In this document: piece by piece, positions 37,239 to 49,233 of the stretch
How positions within the stretch are numbered: the first letter of the stretch is position 1
Layout: each line of letters starts with the position of its first letter
Assembly: GCA_027493525.1 (NCBI GenBank)
Contig: JAOSKN010000002.1
Coordinates: 310,001 to 374,000, forward strand
From: Planctomycetota bacterium
GTDB taxonomy: Bacteria; Planctomycetota; SZUA-567; H5-PLA8
DNA length: 64,000 bases
Direction: 5' to 3'
Program-made: the position numbers and the translations under genes
The notes under the pieces: generated by a model
What the model saw: only the letters and a program-made list of their open reading frames with translations
What the model was told of the DNA's origin: nothing
Database searches by the model: none

Positions 37239-37445
37239 TCAACTGCCTTCCCTGCTGCTTGGCGTCCTGGTCTTGCCCGATGAACCTTCGGTCTTTGCCT
37301 CGGTCTTCTGGTTTTCTTGAGCCGTTTTCGACGAGCCTTCCATGCTTGGCTTCGTGGTGCTTGGCGCCGGTTTTGAACCGCCGCACCCCGCCAAGACAAG
37401 TAAGAACAGAACCGGTAGCGCTCGAGTTCCAGATCGCCCAATCAT
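37239..37445 (-). CDS. Small lipoprotein
   Basis: A 68-residue protein with a clear lipoprotein signal (ALPVLFLLVLAGCGG) and a short Ser/Lys/Glu-rich tail with no fold. It lies 7 bases before the thioredoxin-like gene. I see no family. Charged lipoprotein tails of this sort are common and give no function. Confidence 0.55.
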   Translation of the reverse strand: MIGRSGTRALPVLFLLVLAGCGGSKPAPSTTKPSMEGSSKTAQENQKTEAKTEGSSGKTRTPSSREGS

Positions 37446-37768
37446 CTATCGATCTCCTCTCAGACTTCAGTGCGGCGTCCCCAACGTCTCTCGATGGCCT
37501 TCGGACGGTGGACCACGCCATGTTTCGTGGTTCTTCATGCCGTTTGCTTGTCCAATACGAACCGTGCGACCGCCTCGCTTGACCGGCACTCCGGAGCCGC
37601 CCCGCGATCAGGTCTCGGGGCATACTCCCGTTCGCGCCGGACCGCGGAGTCCCTGGCCCAATGCCTACGCCTGTTCCCCGCTCTTCGTCGCGTCAGGGTC
37701 CCAGATGTTCGTCGCGAAACGGACCGCAAGGCGCGGCACCTGGGCCAGGAACTGCCGCGGCGCGGGTG
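37446..37768. other. Gap without recognised gene
   Basis: About 320 bases between the small lipoprotein and the metal-binding protein. All frames are short or overlap in ways typical of GC-rich shadow frames, and I see no hairpin with a T run or RNA gene. Confidence 0.4.
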
Positions 37769-38257
37769 TTAGCTCCCTTCGCGCCGGGGCGGGCGATTTC
37801 CGGAGCCCTCTTCCTTTTTCGCTTCTTCGCCCGTGTACTTGGCCGGGGCGGCAACGAACTTCTTTTTGACCTCTTCGTTCACGAAGAGGTAGATCTTGCC
37901 ATTATGGACAGCGTAGATGCCAGGGTTGCCCTTAACTTCCTTCTTCATGTCCACCGCGCACACTTTGCAGTGGCCCATGTCCTGGACGGCATACGTATCG
38001 GGAGCGGCGTCGAATTTCGCCTTGATCTGCGCGGTGGGGAATTTGTATTCGAGGCCCTGGTAAGAACTCTTGAATTCGTCCTTTCCTTTTACCGTCTTTC
38101 CGCCGACCGCGCATACGGCGCAATTGCCATCCAGCGCCACCGCAAGCTGTTGCGGGCCGCTTCCTTCGCTCTTCCCGCTTCCTTCGCTTCCGGAGGCTGC
38201 TCCGAATGTCACGAAGGCCAGCGCGCAGACCATCCATGTAACTCGTACTGGGATCAT
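37769..38257 (-). CDS. Secreted protein with two YHS-like cysteine repeats
   Basis: About 162 residues from MIPVRVTWMV, with a signal peptide ending near GAASGSEG. Two repeats follow: NCAVCAV then EYKFPTAQIKAKFDAAPDTYA, and HCKVCAVDMKK then KIYLFVNEEVKKKFVAAPAKY. The CxVC pair before a YHS-like helix suggests metal binding in the periplasm, similar in plan to the two-repeat protein at 24475. The tail is Lys/Glu/Ser-rich. It is divergent from the sigma-factor operon. The longer start at 38320 lacks a signal and is rejected. Confidence 0.7.
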   Translation of the reverse strand: MIPVRVTWMVCALAFVTFGAASGSEGSGKSEGSGPQQLAVALDGNCAVCAVGGKTVKGKDEFKSSYQGLEYKFPTAQIKAKFDAAPDTYAVQDMGHCKVCAVDMKKEVKGNPGIYAVHNGKIYLFVNEEVKKKFVAAPAKYTGEEAKKEEGSGNRPPRREGS

Positions 38258-38642
38258 CTCAGGCTCCTTTTGCCTCAAAGGGCGTAATCGGGGAATGGAA
38301 AGCACAAACTTTCCATGCACGTCCGCCTTTTAATTCGGAACGAAAGCCCGGTTAAGTCAACATTTCAGTTGACGCTCGTGTTTTGCCGAGGGACTCGGAA
38401 GATTTGCGCCAACGCCGATCGCCGATGGGGCCTCTCTCGGACCGCAAAAAAATGGCTTCGGCACCTGCGTCGCCGATGCGGGTGAGTCGCCCCTTTGCAA
38501 CGGCTTTCTATACTCGCATGCCCATGCACCGCGAGCACTTGGCTGCAATGCCGCGGCTCATGCAATTTTTGGTGGATGCCGTAACATTAGAGGGCATAAG
38601 CGTTGCGCTCCCGGATGGACCTAAGGTGGAGACATTACCCTC
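38258..38642. promoter_or_regulatory. Divergent intergenic region with inverted repeat
   Basis: This 385-base region separates the secreted metal-binding gene (minus) from the ECF sigma gene (plus) and has no convincing gene. GTCAAC at 38356-38361 and GTTGAC at 38368-38373 form a perfect inverted repeat with a 6-base spacer, a candidate operator. GGAAC at about 38337 followed by GTC 14 bases on is faintly like an ECF promoter but the spacing is short. Confidence 0.35.
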
Positions 38643-39164
38643 GTGGCAATCCCCACGGAAGAGTTCCTGGCGCAAGTTGCCGGTTTGTCGAAGCAGATTT
38701 TCAGTTACGCGCGCCGCAGCCTTTTCGACCCCGCGGAAGCCGAGGATGTGCTCGCGGACGCCGTGCTCGCGGCTTGGTCCGAAAGAAATGCTTTTCAAGC
38801 CGGTTCGAGCTTCAAGAGTTGGATGTACCGTATCGTACTGAACAAGATCTACGCGACAAACCGGCGCCATATGCTTGCGGCCAAGGCGTCCACGCGAATC
38901 GCACGGGAGGGAAAGCGTGGCACGGAGAGCGCCGCCGCGCCAAACGATGCCGATTGCAGCGATGAAATGAAGCGCGCCCTGGGCCGTTTGAACGAGGCGG
39001 AACGGGAAGCTTTCCTGCTCCTGAGCCTCGGGGGCTTGTCCTATGCCGAGATTTCCCAAGCGACCAACGCTCCCGTGACCACCGTCATAACGCGGTTGGG
39101 CAGGGCCAGGTCAAAGTTGAAGGCGTGTCTTCACGACGAACCCGGCGTTCGAAAGGGTGGGTAA
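38643..39164 (+). CDS. ECF-family RNA polymerase sigma factor
   Basis: A 173-residue protein with sigma region 2 (AEDVLADAVLAAW, SFKSWMYRIVLNKIYATNRR) and region 4 (LNEAEREAFLLLSLGGLSYAEIS). The start is GTG at 38643. It is followed by an anti-sigma-like gene and then the arsenosugar operon in the same direction, so it probably turns on that operon in response to a signal released by the anti-sigma factor. The gap before ArsM is short, which favours one transcript. Confidence 0.92.
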   Translation: MAIPTEEFLAQVAGLSKQIFSYARRSLFDPAEAEDVLADAVLAAWSERNAFQAGSSFKSWMYRIVLNKIYATNRRHMLAAKASTRIAREGKRGTESAAAPNDADCSDEMKRALGRLNEAEREAFLLLSLGGLSYAEISQATNAPVTTVITRLGRARSKLKACLHDEPGVRKGG

Positions 39165-39232
39165 ATCCGTCAATTCCGACTTAATTCGAGCGCATTCACG
39201 AATAAGGTTGCACAGGAGGAGCGGCGGGAAAC

Positions 39233-40042
39233 ATGCCGGACGAGATCATGGACCCTTCCGAGCGCGAAAGCTTGTTGAGGGCTTACCTGGACCACGAATT
39301 GCCTTCCGAGGAAAGATCGGCCTTGGAGGAGACGCTGTCGGACGCCGACCGGACGTTTTTGCATGAAGAGCAAGCGCTCATGGATCGCGTCAAACGAGAA
39401 TTGAGCGGAAGCGATCTTTCGGAGAAGGCATGGATCCGGATCAGGAAGCAGGTAAGGCAGGATGGCCCCTTTTCGCCAGCGCACGGAACATGGGGTGGAA
39501 AACGCTGGCTCGCCGCCGTTTGCGCCGCCGCCGTCATCTTTGTCCTCGTGGCGGTGGGCGTGGCGCGGAGGGGAACGGACACATCCGATGTGGAAGGGTA
39601 TCTGACGCGCGCATCCGCGGATACCGTGGAAGGGCTGGCCGCAAAGGCGGAAGTCCCGCCCGATCGGGAAAAGCTTATCCCCTTCCTGTCCAGCCTGGGT
39701 TTGGAGGCGCACCTGGACGGCCTGTTGATGTTGGATGGCGAAACGCCCATGAGTGGTCACGTGACCCGTTTTCTGGGCGCCATGCGAACCCACATAAATG
39801 GCGAAGCCTGCGCGATACTTTTGTTGGACTGTTGCGGGGACCCTATTCAGATCGTATTGGCGCCCTCGTCGTCCACCGCCGCCAGCGCTTTTGCCTTGGC
39901 GATGCACTCCGAAGCGGCAAAACGCCAGCACATGGCCGGCCGGGTCTACGGCTCCGTCAGCGCGTTTTTCATCGGCAGCCACGATTCGAGATTGATACTC
40001 AACTTGCTCGATCCCGGGATGAGCCGCGGCGCCGAGTTGTAA
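39233..40042 (+). CDS. Membrane-bound anti-sigma factor
   Basis: A 269-residue protein. The N-terminal 80 residues (LLRAYLDHELPSEERSALEE) look like an anti-sigma domain of the ZAS type but lack the usual HxxxCxxC zinc motif. A single membrane helix (residues about 92-112) leads to a periplasmic part with ILLLDCCGDPIQIVLAP, whose cysteine pair could sense arsenic or thiol state. It follows the sigma gene by 68 bases with AGGAGGAGC upstream of the ATG. Its role in holding the sigma factor is inferred from order and fold. Confidence 0.75.
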   Translation: MPDEIMDPSERESLLRAYLDHELPSEERSALEETLSDADRTFLHEEQALMDRVKRELSGSDLSEKAWIRIRKQVRQDGPFSPAHGTWGGKRWLAAVCAAAVIFVLVAVGVARRGTDTSDVEGYLTRASADTVEGLAAKAEVPPDREKLIPFLSSLGLEAHLDGLLMLDGETPMSGHVTRFLGAMRTHINGEACAILLLDCCGDPIQIVLAPSSSTAASAFALAMHSEAAKRQHMAGRVYGSVSAFFIGSHDSRLILNLLDPGMSRGAEL

Positions 40043-40093
40043 TTCTCGCGCGCGGGCTGTCGAGAGGCCGGTTGCGCATTTCAAGGGGACCGC

Positions 40094-41311
40094 ATGGATA
40101 CGAACGTCGGAAGCCCAATCTCGTTTTCGGCCCAAGCGCGTGACGGGCGCAGCCTCGAGGAGGAGGTTCTGAACCGCTATGCGAAAGGCGCGAAAGAAGT
40201 CGAAGCCGGGCTCTGCTGCCCCGCCGCGCACTACGATTCGAGGTTCCTGGAGGTCCTGCCCGACGAGATTCTTCAGACCGACTACGGCTGTGGAGATCCG
40301 TCGCGTTTCGTGGAAGCCGGCGAAACCGTCGTGGATCTCGGTTCTGGATCGGGCAAAATCTGTTACATCCTCGCGCAGAAGGTGGGTCCGCAAGGGCGGG
40401 TCGTTGGAGTCGATTTCAATCCGGCCATGTTGGCCCTGGCGCGGAAGCACCGAACCGCCATCTCCCACAAGCTCGGATACGACAATGTCCGTTTCGTGCG
40501 CGCGCGGATACAGGACATGGCGTTGGACCTGGAAGCAGCCGAAGCCTGGCTGCGAGAGCATCCAGTCAACACCGCCGATCGGTGGCTGGCTTTGGAAGCG
40601 CAATGCGCTCATCTGCGCCAAGCCGCCCCTGCCGTGGCGGACGAGGCGGCCGACGTCGTGGTCAGCAACTGTGTCCTTAACCTGGTCAAGCCCGAAGACA
40701 AGCGCGGCCTGTTTGCCGAGATGTTTCGAGTTCTTAAGCGGGGTGGCCGCGCGGTCATTTCCGACATTGTCTGCGACGAAGATCCAACACCCAAGATACT
40801 GAACGATCCCGGTTCGTGGAGCGGCTGCATTTCGGGCGCCTTCCGTGAAGATTCTCTCGCCGACCGGTTCGCGCAGGCGGGGTTCTATGGCGTGGAGATT
40901 CTTCGGCGACAGACCGACCCCTGGCAGGTTATCGACGGCATCGAGTTCCGCGCCATGACCATCCGCGCCTACAAGGGCAAAGAAGGGCCCTGCCTGGAAC
41001 GCCGGCAAGCGGTCGTCTACAAAGGGCCTTTTAGCCGGATTTATGACGATGACGGCCACGTATTTCTTCGCGGCAAACGGACCGCGGTCTGCGACAAGAC
41101 CTTCCAGATCCTGACCCATCCCAAAGGGCCTTATGCGGGGATGTTCGAAGCCGTCCCGCCTCACGAGGTCATCCCGGTAAAAGACGCTCTGCCCTTCGAT
41201 TGTTCGCACGGCTCGCTTCGCGACCCGCGGGAGACCAAGGGGAAGGATTTCCGCGAGACCCGCTTGCAGGTCTCGGGGACATCGCCCTGCCGGTCCGGCA
41301 CGTGCTGCTGA
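40094..41311 (+). CDS. arsM: Arsenosugar-type arsenite methyltransferase ArsM
   Basis: This 405-residue SAM methyltransferase has C41-C42 (LCCPAAHYD), C66 in DYGCGDPSRF, the SAM motif DLGSGSGK (81-88), and VVSNCVLNLV with a cysteine expected to bind arsenite. This set marks the ArsM branch found in arsenosugar operons. It transfers methyl groups to trivalent arsenic. The C-terminal 130 residues are an extension ending TSPCRSGTCC, rich in cysteines that could hold arsenic. AAGGGG precedes the ATG. It heads the operon that includes ArsS and the sugar-adding enzymes. Confidence 0.88.
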   Translation: MDTNVGSPISFSAQARDGRSLEEEVLNRYAKGAKEVEAGLCCPAAHYDSRFLEVLPDEILQTDYGCGDPSRFVEAGETVVDLGSGSGKICYILAQKVGPQGRVVGVDFNPAMLALARKHRTAISHKLGYDNVRFVRARIQDMALDLEAAEAWLREHPVNTADRWLALEAQCAHLRQAAPAVADEAADVVVSNCVLNLVKPEDKRGLFAEMFRVLKRGGRAVISDIVCDEDPTPKILNDPGSWSGCISGAFREDSLADRFAQAGFYGVEILRRQTDPWQVIDGIEFRAMTIRAYKGKEGPCLERRQAVVYKGPFSRIYDDDGHVFLRGKRTAVCDKTFQILTHPKGPYAGMFEAVPPHEVIPVKDALPFDCSHGSLRDPRETKGKDFRETRLQVSGTSPCRSGTCC

Positions 41312-41324
41312 TGGGGAAGAATTC

Positions 41325-42436
41325 ATGAGCTTGGTTCTCTTGACCTTCGTCGGCTTCTGGCTGGCGTACAGCAACGGGGCCAACGACAACTTCAAGGGTG
41401 TCGCCACGCTGTTCGGCAGCAACACGCTTGGATTCCGGCAGGCGCTGGGGTTGGCTGCCTTGGCGACACTCGCGGGCGGCGTGGCCTCCTGCTTTTTAGG
41501 CGGGATGCTCGTTCAGACGTTCAATGGCACGGGCTTGGTTCCTTCGGCATGGGTCGGCTCGCCCGAGTTACTTGTCTCCGTCGGCGCCGCCAGCGCGGCC
41601 ACCATCCTTTTGGCGACTTGGTTGGGTATGCCAACGTCCACCACGCATGCCATTACCGGCGGCTTATTGGGCGCCGGTCTTTCTCTTCCCGAGGGGCGGT
41701 TTAGTTGGACGCCGCTGGCCAAAGGGTTCGCGGTTCCGCTTCTGGTCAGCCCGTTGTTGGCCATTGCCCTGACCGTGATTGTATATGCGATGCTGCACAG
41801 CCTGCGCTCGAAGCTGGGCATTTCCCGGGAAACCTGCGTGTGTCTGGTCGATGAGTCGCGCCAACTTGCAACCGCCCCGAATACGAGGGCGGCGCAGCAA
41901 ACCGCGGGAGCCATTCCGGGCATTCAAGTGGGACAAACCGCGGCTTGCGCGGAAATATACCGGGGCCGTTGCATTGGCGTGGATGCGCAAACCGTTGTAA
42001 GCGCGATCCATTGCGCCAGTGGTGCGGCGCTCTGTTTTGCCCGGGCTTTGAATGACACCCCAAAAATTGCGGCCTTGCTGCTTATCGCCGGCTCTGAATT
42101 GGGGTGGGGTGCTTGGGGACTGGTTGTGGGAGCCATGTGCGCGGGGGGACTGCTGAATGCCAGGAAGGTCGCGTTGACCATGAGCAAGCGGATTACCGAA
42201 CTTAATCCCGGGCAAGGTCTCACGGCAAGCCTGACGACGGCCAGCTTGGTATTAGGCGCGTCATATATGGGCGTTCCCGTTTCCACGACGCATGTGTCTT
42301 GCGGTTCCATTTTCGGAATTGGCGTCTCACGGGGGCAAGGGCGCTGGAAGACCGTTATGCAAATCCTGGCCGCTTGGCTGCTGACGCTTCCCTTGGCCGC
42401 TCTTCTTGGAGCGATCGCATTTTCTCTGGTGAGATC

Positions 42437-42443
<7 letters not shown>
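41325..42443 (+). CDS. PiT-family phosphate/arsenate transporter
   Basis: A 372-residue membrane protein with about ten helices. The N-terminal signature [15 protein letters not shown] and the C-terminal inverted repeat copy ([14 protein letters not shown]) are those of PiT permeases, and [11 protein letters not shown] and [11 protein letters not shown] mark the two related halves. PiT proteins carry phosphate, and several also carry arsenate. In this operon arsenate uptake or phosphate supply for the arsenosugar pathway is likely. It starts 14 bases after arsM and its stop overlaps the next start by 7 bases. Confidence 0.88.
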
Positions 42444-44983
<2,540 letters not shown>

Positions 44984-44989
44984 GAGGCC

Positions 44990-46021
44990 ATGCAAGCTTT
45001 TGACGGTGGGAATGGGGATACGATGCACACTCCAATGCCAAAGAAGGCCATGTCCGCCCCGGCTGCGCTTAACCCCTTTGCGCATCGAATGCATCAGGCT
45101 TTGGGCGAGGACCTGCGCGGCCTCGCGCTTCGCACGATTCAGGTCAACGTTGGCCTTCGTTGCAACCTGGCGTGCCGGCACTGCCACGTGGAGTCCTCGC
45201 CCAAACGCACGGAACGGATGTCATGGGAAACGATGACCCAGGTATTGGCGGCGGCGAACGCGTGCGGCGCGGAGACCATCGACATCACGGGCGGCGCGCC
45301 CGAAATGCACCCCCGGATTCAGGATTTTATCCGGGAAGCCCGATCGCGAGGCCTGAGCGTCGTCCTAAGAAGCAACCTGACCGTCTTGCTCGAGGAGGGC
45401 TTCGAGCACCTGCCCTTTTTCTTCAAGGAAGAGCAAGTGAGCCTCGTCGCTTCCCTGCCGTGCTATTTGGAGAAGAATGTCGACTGGCAGCGCGGAACGG
45501 ACGTATACCGAAAAAGCATCGAGGCCATACGACTCCTCAATGCGCTGGGGTATGGGGAAGATCCGCGCCTGCGTATCGACCTCGTGTACAACCCGCTGGG
45601 TCCCCACTTGCCGCCTAAGCAGGAAGACTTGGAGCGCGACTACCGCAAGGAACTTTGGGCGCGGCACGGGATCTATTTCACGCGCTTGATTGCGATTACG
45701 AACATGCCCATCGGCCGCTTCCTGCACGACCTGGAACGGGAGGGAAAGGCCCAAGCTTACGCTGCCTTGCTTTCCAGCCAGTTCAATGCCGGCACGCTCC
45801 AAGGCCTGATGTGCCGCCACCAGATCGGCGTGCGCTGGGATGGCATCCTTTTCGATTGCGACTTCAATTTGGCGCTGAAACTGCCTGTGGCTCATGGGGT
45901 TCCGCGCCATATCGGGGAGTTCTCGGCCCAAGACCTCGCCGGCCGTCCGATTGCCACGGGACCGCATTGCTTCGCTTGTACGGCGGGATGCGGTTCGTCG
46001 TGCGGGGGCGCGCTAACGTGA
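44990..46021 (+). CDS. arsS: Arsenosugar biosynthesis radical SAM protein ArsS
   Basis: A 343-residue radical SAM enzyme with C58, C62 and C65 (CNLACRHCH), DITGGAPEMHP, LPFFFKEEQVSLVASLPCY and a C-terminal Cys group C327, C330, C334 and C338 (CFACTAGCGSSCGG). ArsS joins a 5'-deoxyadenosyl group to dimethylated arsenic, the first committed step of arsenosugar synthesis. Some relatives of this family carry selenocysteine in the C-terminal motif; here the codon is TGC, so cysteine is used. The ATG at 44990 is 7 bases after the previous stop; the ATG at 45023 is an alternative with GGGGAT upstream. Confidence 0.88.
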   Translation: MQAFDGGNGDTMHTPMPKKAMSAPAALNPFAHRMHQALGEDLRGLALRTIQVNVGLRCNLACRHCHVESSPKRTERMSWETMTQVLAAANACGAETIDITGGAPEMHPRIQDFIREARSRGLSVVLRSNLTVLLEEGFEHLPFFFKEEQVSLVASLPCYLEKNVDWQRGTDVYRKSIEAIRLLNALGYGEDPRLRIDLVYNPLGPHLPPKQEDLERDYRKELWARHGIYFTRLIAITNMPIGRFLHDLEREGKAQAYAALLSSQFNAGTLQGLMCRHQIGVRWDGILFDCDFNLALKLPVAHGVPRHIGEFSAQDLAGRPIATGPHCFACTAGCGSSCGGALT

Positions 46022-46044
46022 GGTGTTTCCGCGGAACGCTTCCT

Positions 46045-47685
46045 ATGGATACCTCGTCTGCTAACCCGGAATGCCTGCGCCAGTCTGGAAGAGCCCTTCC
46101 CGTGCAGCGGATTTCGCAAACCCGGCTGCGGGCCATGCGCTGGTTTGCCGTCGCTTTGATCGTTGCCAGCGTGTTCACCGTCTCGCGCCAGATCCCGATG
46201 GAACGCGGTGTGCAGTTGCTGACGGTCTGGATTCAGGGTTTGGGATTGTCGGGCGCGCTTGTGTACGCCTTCATTTACGCCATCTGCGCGATCTTCTTCG
46301 TTCCCGGCACCCCGCTTACCGTGGCGGCGGGCGCGGTATTTGGCCTCGCGGGCGGCACGGCGGTCGTTTCGCTGGGTTCCACGCTGGGCGCCGCGGCCAG
46401 TTTCCTCGTCGCGCGTTACCTTGGGCGCGATGCCGTGGCGCGCCGCGTGCGCGGCAGCTCGAGGTTCGAGGCCATTGACCGCGCCTTGGGCGAGCGCGGC
46501 TGGAAGATCGTGGTTCTGCTCCGGCTTTCGCCTGTCATGCCGTTCAACTTGCTCAACTACATGTTCGGCCTGACCGCGGTGCGCTTCATTCCATGTATCC
46601 TTGCGAGCTGGGTGTCGATGCTTCCGGGAACGTTCATGCTCGTGTACATCGGTTACCTGGCAAGGACGGGTTTGATGCAGGCGGGCGAGCGAACCCCTGG
46701 GCAGTGGGCGCTCATGATCCTTGGCCTGGCCGCCACGGTCGCGGCGAGCGTATACATCGCAAGATTGGCCAGGGGGGCTGTCGCGCGGCGCGTGGATGAG
46801 CCGAGCGAGACGCCGGGGCCGGTCCGGCCCAAGGATGCCGCGGTGTCGCCGCCGAAACCATTGACCGCCGCGGCGTTATCCATTCTGGCTCTGGCAATGC
46901 TTGGCGCGGCGATCTACACAACCGTACACAAGGATGCGCTTGCCGGAATGTTCGGCCCCCCGCCGGTCACCTTGGGCGAGGCGTACGAGGAAAAGAAAAA
47001 TGGCCGCGTTTTCGACCACTCGGCGTTCGACGCGTTGCTCCGCGAGCACGTGGACGCCGAAGGTCGCGTGGACTACCAAGGCATTCGGAAAAATACGAAG
47101 GCCTTGGACGATTACTTCGCTTCCTTGGAGGAAGCGCCCTTTGAGGAATTATCCCGGGACGAAAAGCTCTCTTTTCTTATCAACGCCTACAATGCTTGTA
47201 CCCTTCGTTTGATTCTCGACCACTACCCTCTCAAATCCATCAAAGACATCCCTGCCGATAAGCGTTGGGAACATGCGCGTTGGAAAATCGCGGGACAGAT
47301 TGTGAGCCTCAATCAAATCGAGCACGAGCGAATTCGGCCCAAGTTCAAGGAGCCTCGCATTCACTTCGCGCTGGTCTGTGCCGCCAAGGGTTGTCCACCG
47401 CTTCGGAACGAGGCCTACACGGGCGCCCGGCTTGAAGAACAACTCGATGTCCAGGCGAAGTACGTCCACACGCACGACACGTGGTTCCAATTTCACGCGG
47501 GCAAGAACGAGGTTGGGCTCACCAGCTTGTACAACTGGTACGGCGGCGACTTCGAGCAGTCCGCGGGCACGATTCTAAAGTATGCGGCCGATTATTCGCC
47601 CGACCTCAAGCGCGCGCTGGACGATGGGAAGGATCTTCGCATTACGTACCTTCCGTACGACTGGTCGCTAAACGAAAAGGAGTAA
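46045..47685 (+). CDS. TVP38/SNARE-associated membrane protein fused to DUF547
   Basis: A 546-residue fusion. The N-terminal half has the TVP38/TMEM64 (SNARE_assoc) membrane domain with FFVPGTPLTVAAGAVFG, YLGRDAVARR and LLRLSPVMPFNLLNY, plus extra helices. The C-terminal half is a DUF547 domain (LSFLINAYNACTLRLIL, FALVCAAKGCPPLRNEAY). TVP38, DUF547 and MerA-like proteins are often clustered with ArsS, and here two of them are fused. A lipid or cell-envelope arsenic product (arsenolipid) step is plausible. The ATG at 46045 is likely; a GTG overlapping the arsS stop at 46018 is possible. Confidence 0.83.
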   Translation: MDTSSANPECLRQSGRALPVQRISQTRLRAMRWFAVALIVASVFTVSRQIPMERGVQLLTVWIQGLGLSGALVYAFIYAICAIFFVPGTPLTVAAGAVFGLAGGTAVVSLGSTLGAAASFLVARYLGRDAVARRVRGSSRFEAIDRALGERGWKIVVLLRLSPVMPFNLLNYMFGLTAVRFIPCILASWVSMLPGTFMLVYIGYLARTGLMQAGERTPGQWALMILGLAATVAASVYIARLARGAVARRVDEPSETPGPVRPKDAAVSPPKPLTAAALSILALAMLGAAIYTTVHKDALAGMFGPPPVTLGEAYEEKKNGRVFDHSAFDALLREHVDAEGRVDYQGIRKNTKALDDYFASLEEAPFEELSRDEKLSFLINAYNACTLRLILDHYPLKSIKDIPADKRWEHARWKIAGQIVSLNQIEHERIRPKFKEPRIHFALVCAAKGCPPLRNEAYTGARLEEQLDVQAKYVHTHDTWFQFHAGKNEVGLTSLYNWYGGDFEQSAGTILKYAADYSPDLKRALDDGKDLRITYLPYDWSLNEKE

Positions 47686-47688
47686 GCA

Positions 47689-49233
47689 GTGGAAGCCGCC
47701 GCGAATCGGACTGCCCTCACGGACTTGGCCAGCGTCCATCCATTGGATGAGCACAATCGCGCTTGGGTTGAGCGCACGCATCCGGCCGCATGGGACAATC
47801 CCGAGCCGGCTCCCCGCTACAACCTGCTGGTCATCGGGGGCGGGCCGGCCGGCCTGGTCGCCGCCGCAGGCGCGGCGGGACTGGGCGCCAAAGTCGCCTT
47901 GGTCGAAAAACATCTGCTGGGAGGGGACTGCCTGAACGTCGGTTGCGTGCCATCCAAGGCGCTTATCCGCAGCGCGCGCTCGATTCGTGAAGTGCGCGAA
48001 GCGAGCCAGTACGGCGTGGTCGTTCCGGACGGAGCGCGTGTGGACTTCGGCCAAGTCATGGAACGCATGCGCACGCTGCGCGCGCGGATCAGCAAGCACG
48101 ACGCGGCCAGCCGGTTTAGGGAACTGGGCATTGACGTTTTCCTGGGCGGCGGGCGGTTCATCGGACCCGAAGCCTTTGAAATCGGCGGGAAACGCATCCG
48201 GTTCAGCAAGGCCTGCATCGCGACCGGCGCGCGGGCCGCGGCGCCTCCCATTCCCGGCTTGAAGGATATTGATTATCTTACCAATGAAACCCTTTTCTCG
48301 TTGACCCAACTGCCCAAGCGCCTGGCCGTCATCGGAGCCGGACCCATCGGGTGCGAAATGGCGCAGGCCTTCGCGCGCTTTGGCAGCGAAGTCGCCCTGA
48401 TCGAGGCCATGCACGGTGTCCTGCCCCGAGAGGATTCTGCAGCTTCGGACGTTGTCTTGAAGGCGCTCAAGTCCGATGGTGTTAAGTTGTACTGTTGTGG
48501 AAAAGACTTGAGAATTTCCGCCATGGATGGCAAGCCAAGGCTTTCGTTGGTGTCGCATGAGCAGTCGTACGATCTCGTGGTGGATCGAGTCCTGGTCAGC
48601 GTGGGACGCGCCCCCAACGTGGAGGAATTGGGCCTGGAAGCAGCCGGGATAGCCATCGACAAGACCGGTATCCTGGTCAACGAGTATCTTCAGACGAACA
48701 ATCCGCGCATCTATGCGGCGGGCGACATCTGCTCGAAGTACAAGTTCACCCATGCGGCCGACGCGCAAGCACGGATCGTCATTCGCAACGCGCTCTTTTT
48801 CGGTTGGGCCAAGGCCAGCGCGCTGACCATTCCGTGGTGCACGTATACGGATCCGGAGGTGTCTCACGTTGGCTTGAGCGTCGTGGAGGCGAAAGCCCAA
48901 GGCGTCGAGGTTCAGTCCATAACGATTTCATGGGACGAAGTGGACCGGGCGATCCTGGACGGCGAGACCGAGGGCTTTCTGCAGGTGCTGCTTCGTCCCG
49001 GCACCGACCGTATCCTGGGCGCTACCTTGGTTGGCCGTCACGCGGGTGACATGATTTCCGAGATCGCCCTGGCCATGACCCATGGCATTGGTTTGGGGAA
49101 GATCGGAAGCACCGTTCACCCATATCCAACGAAGGCCGAGATCGTCAAGAAGGCGGGTGACGCCTATAACCGCACGCGCCTTACTCCTAAAGTGAAGCGG
49201 TGGCTTAAACTGCTGTTGGCGTGGCGCAGGTAA
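47689..49233 (+). CDS. MerA-like pyridine-nucleotide-disulfide oxidoreductase
   Basis: A 514-residue flavoprotein with the FAD motif VIGGGPAGLVAA, the redox-active pair GGDCLNVGCVPSK, a second Rossmann motif VIGAGPIGCEMA, a GRAPNVEELG segment and a C-terminal dimerisation domain ending in HPYPTKAEIVKKAGD. It belongs to the mercuric-reductase/dihydrolipoamide-dehydrogenase family but lacks the N-terminal HMA domain and the C-terminal Cys pair of true MerA. In arsenosugar operons such proteins may reduce an arsenic or thiol intermediate. The start is GTG at 47689, 3 bases after the previous stop. Confidence 0.85.
   Translation: MEAAANRTALTDLASVHPLDEHNRAWVERTHPAAWDNPEPAPRYNLLVIGGGPAGLVAAAGAAGLGAKVALVEKHLLGGDCLNVGCVPSKALIRSARSIREVREASQYGVVVPDGARVDFGQVMERMRTLRARISKHDAASRFRELGIDVFLGGGRFIGPEAFEIGGKRIRFSKACIATGARAAAPPIPGLKDIDYLTNETLFSLTQLPKRLAVIGAGPIGCEMAQAFARFGSEVALIEAMHGVLPREDSAASDVVLKALKSDGVKLYCCGKDLRISAMDGKPRLSLVSHEQSYDLVVDRVLVSVGRAPNVEELGLEAAGIAIDKTGILVNEYLQTNNPRIYAAGDICSKYKFTHAADAQARIVIRNALFFGWAKASALTIPWCTYTDPEVSHVGLSVVEAKAQGVEVQSITISWDEVDRAILDGETEGFLQVLLRPGTDRILGATLVGRHAGDMISEIALAMTHGIGLGKIGSTVHPYPTKAEIVKKAGDAYNRTRLTPKVKRWLKLLLAWRR

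Noticed and set aside
39170..41425. 751-codon minus-strand frame opposite the anti-sigma factor and arsM
   Set aside because: It spans two real genes and the gap between them on the other strand, and carries no known motif.
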